Below, one piece after another: positions 62,209 to 64,000 of a DNA stretch of 64,000 bases. The translations under genes and the position numbers were made by a program. The stretch is from Flavihumibacter petaseus NBRC 106054 (GTDB lineage Bacteria; Bacteroidota; Bacteroidia; Chitinophagales; Chitinophagaceae), in the NCBI RefSeq assembly GCF_000974785.1, contig NZ_BBWV01000002.1, positions 868,001-932,000 on the forward strand, read 5' to 3'. Within the stretch, counting starts at the first letter, position 1. Every line of letters begins with the position of its first letter. A model generated the notes under the pieces. It did not search any database, was not told the DNA's origin, and worked only from the letters and a program-made list of their open reading frames with translations.

Positions 62209-63687
62209 TCAGCGTTTCAGGTAACGGTCGACGTATTTGTTCGCTTCCTCGGAGATCCGGCTGACATAGATTGCGGTGGCGAAGAAGGCAATGAACAGGA
62301 TCGACCGGATAATGGCATCCACGATAAAATCCGCCCTGTGCGGCACCAGTTTGACCAGCAGGATCCCTGCAATGGCCAGAACGACGGCGAGCAGATCTTT
62401 CCAGGTATACGGTTGCATGTTGAATTTCCACCAGAGGAAGCCGAAACGCATCAGGTTATAGAAGCTCAGGGAGATCAGGGTTGCGTAGGCAGCACCCTTA
62501 ATTCCGAAATGTGTTATGAGTAAGAAATTCAAAGGCAAGGCGATGATGGTATAGATGACGTTTGTTGTAAAATCAACTTTCCAGTAAGATGATGTACCAA
62601 TGATCTGGCTGTTCGCACCGGTGCCAAGATCGATCAGTTTTCCGATGCCCATGATCAGTATTGCAGTGTCCACCCCAGAAAAATCCTTGCCTAAAAAACC
62701 TGCAATATTGTGAAGATTCAGCCACATCAGGCCAAACATCGTCAGCCCCACCAATAAAAGGTTGGTTACACTTTTTACATAAATACTCCTGATGCGAAGC
62801 ATCGCCTTGTCTTTCCAGGCTTCGGCCAATACAGGCGTCGTGACGGAATTCATACTGCGTTGCGGAACTTCCATTAGTGTCACCACATAGGTGGCTATGG
62901 TAAATACGGCTGCGTCAGCCAATCCACCGGGACTTTTTCCCGTAATGATGAAAGTGTCTGCTGTTTTGGATAACAGGTTCAGGAACTGGGAACCGAATAT
63001 GAAAAGTCCGAAGCTGATCATCTTTCCCTTGAGCCTGCTGGTGACCGGGCTCATGGTGGTCACGAAACGGAAACGGCCGGTGCCCCTCAATACGATAAAG
63101 AGGATCAGTGCCGGCAGCAGGAAGCTCAGGGAAAACAGTTGGTAAAATCCCTTGTCGCTGATGAGTTTCCAGGCATAGAGGGCAAGCAGCAGCGTAAAAA
63201 GGATCCGCGGAACGAATTCACGCAATGCATTGGACAGGTTGCTGCGCCTGAAGGAGATCGTAAAACTTTCCAGCCACATAAAGCCCAGTATGCAGACGCA
63301 ATAGGGATATACGAGGTAGCTGTAGTTGACGAATAAAGGTGACTTCTCAATAAACTTCTTTTCAATCAGGTCCCGGCAAAGCCAACCGATGAAACAACAG
63401 ACGATCAGCCCGGTGAGGCAGACCATCCCGGTAAAGAACGGAAGGTCGTTCTTCTCAATAGGCAGGTAGGCTTTATAAAAAGGAAAAAACTTGTAGATGA
63501 TCGGCAGGCAGCCGAGTGTACACATCGTTGCGAGGGTTAGGGCAGCGTCCCCGATCACCCGGGTAAGACCGAACTGTTCAGTGGTCAGGATTCTTGGCGC
63601 CAGTACCAGGAGGTTGAATGCACCAATAGCAAAAGCGCCCATGATGATGATCGTCGACTGGATGCTTTTTTTCTGGATGGTGCTCAT
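62209..63687 (-). CDS. Polysaccharide flippase (Wzx/MATE-like oligosaccharide translocase)
   Basis: 492 aa with about 14 membrane helices. It starts KSIQSTIIIMGAFAIGAFNLLVLAPRILTTEQFGLTRVI and has a second-half repeat MGIGKLIDLGTGANSQIIGTS, typical of Wzx and polysaccharide biosynthesis exporters of Bacteroidota. It would flip lipid-linked oligosaccharides across the inner membrane. It lies just downstream of an FkbM methyltransferase (28-base gap), so this is probably the end of a surface polysaccharide cluster continuing past the window. Confidence 0.92.
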   Translation of the reverse strand: MSTIQKKSIQSTIIIMGAFAIGAFNLLVLAPRILTTEQFGLTRVIGDAALTLATMCTLGCLPIIYKFFPFYKAYLPIEKNDLPFFTGMVCLTGLIVCCFIGWLCRDLIEKKFIEKSPLFVNYSYLVYPYCVCILGFMWLESFTISFRRSNLSNALREFVPRILFTLLLALYAWKLISDKGFYQLFSLSFLLPALILFIVLRGTGRFRFVTTMSPVTSRLKGKMISFGLFIFGSQFLNLLSKTADTFIITGKSPGGLADAAVFTIATYVVTLMEVPQRSMNSVTTPVLAEAWKDKAMLRIRSIYVKSVTNLLLVGLTMFGLMWLNLHNIAGFLGKDFSGVDTAILIMGIGKLIDLGTGANSQIIGTSSYWKVDFTTNVIYTIIALPLNFLLITHFGIKGAAYATLISLSFYNLMRFGFLWWKFNMQPYTWKDLLAVVLAIAGILLVKLVPHRADFIVDAIIRSILFIAFFATAIYVSRISEEANKYVDRYLKR

Positions 63688-63715
63688 AGATTTTCTAAGT
63701 CAATCTGATTTATCG

Positions 63716-64000
63716 TTAACCGTTGGTATCCCGGAATCCGAAAATATTAAGTTGTACATCATAAACAGGCTTTTCTGTCCCTCGTGCAAAAGGCGTTGGG
63801 TATGAGGGATTCGCCTCTTTGATATAATACTGAAAGCCGGAATCCGTCAGGATGGACAACAGGTGGTTGAGCTCTTTATTCTGCCCAAAACTTCCATGAT
63901 ATTCTACAAAGATTCGCTCCACCTGGCCAAGTACAGGTTGGATGTCTTTTAATACTTCGTATTCAGCGCCCTCAATATCTATCTTGAGCAGGTCCACCTG
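63716..64000 (-). CDS. FkbM family methyltransferase, C-terminal part (5' end outside window)
   Basis: 95 codons visible; the frame is open to the last base, so the GTG at 63997 is an internal Val. VDLLKIDIEGAEYEVLKDIQPVL is the SAM-binding and post-motif of FkbM-type methyltransferases, followed by ERIFVEYHGSFGQ and the C-terminal strands. Relatives O-methylate sugars or polyketides and are frequent in polysaccharide clusters. Upstream of the Wzx-like flippase. Confidence 0.88.
   Translation of the reverse strand, partial: QVDLLKIDIEGAEYEVLKDIQPVLGQVERIFVEYHGSFGQNKELNHLLSILTDSGFQYYIKEANPSYPTPFARGTEKPVYDVQLNIFGFRDTNG

Noticed and set aside
1-64000. CRISPR arrays, prophage, restriction-modification or toxin-antitoxin systems
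   Set aside because: No regularly spaced direct repeats, integrases, phage structural genes, methylase/endonuclease pairs or convincing small toxin pairs were seen. The DUF4268-like gene alone is not evidence of a restriction system.

Overview
The window reads as a chromosomal segment of a member of the Bacteroidota, most likely the Chitinophagaceae or a close relative (inference). The grounds are a SusC/SusD pair next to an ECF sigma factor and a FecR anti-sigma factor, -7 promoter elements of the TAnnTTTG type, an almost complete lack of Shine-Dalgarno sequences, tandem DUF3857 transglutaminase-like proteins, many lipoproteins, and roughly 50% GC by eye. Genes are tightly packed, often convergent with overlaps of a few bases. 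No phage, transposase or CRISPR array is visible.

Layout. 0-4 kb: two tandem DUF3857/transglutaminase-like proteins (the first cut by the window edge) and a beta-lactamase-fold protein whose catalytic Ser and Lys are both replaced. 4-10.5 kb: clpB, then a run of small genes (SRAP/YedK, a DUF1905-YdeI protein, a DsbA-like protein with an altered CxxC, queD, an acidic helical protein, a lipoprotein). 10.6-16.6 kb: an ECF sigma/anti-sigma pair, an NlpC/P60 peptidase, ppa, a lipoprotein, phoH, and a small operon of an unknown gene, cysM and a SET-domain methyltransferase-like gene. 16.7-31 kb: a GH20 hexosaminidase, ahcY, an operon of nucleoside phosphorylase-dapF-corA-nudix, tRNA-Cys, a SASA esterase, rocD, a DUF151 nuclease-ispE operon, and etfBA, whose terminator lies inside an unusual element with 37-bp inverted arms. 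31-35.6 kb: tilS, rhomboid, rlmH, a small hydrolase, a 25-codon signal-peptide-like ORF and tRNA-Arg.

35.6-51.4 kb looks like an amino-sugar/glycoprotein-glycan utilisation region: a NagB-PIG-L fusion, ECF sigma, FecR, SusC, SusD, then an opposing operon CocE hydrolase-GH20-tandem GNAT, then glycosylasparaginase-CutC. Uptake, hexosaminidase trimming, GlcNAc-Asn cleavage and GlcN-6-P deamination are all represented. 51.5-54 kb: pfkA-pyk glycolytic operon with a perfect palindrome on the promoter. 54-58.4 kb: an RmlD-like reductase, then universal stress protein, arginine deiminase and a CtlX-type citrulline hydrolase. With rocD at 26-27 kb these would give arginine to glutamate semialdehyde without ArcB. 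58.5-64 kb: prfC, purB, mqnA (futalosine menaquinone route), a Wzx-like flippase and the end of an FkbM methyltransferase, probably the edge of a surface polysaccharide cluster.

A recurring regulatory theme is exact TAnnTTTG elements only 5 to about 25 bases upstream of start codons, so many mRNAs here should have very short or no 5' leaders.
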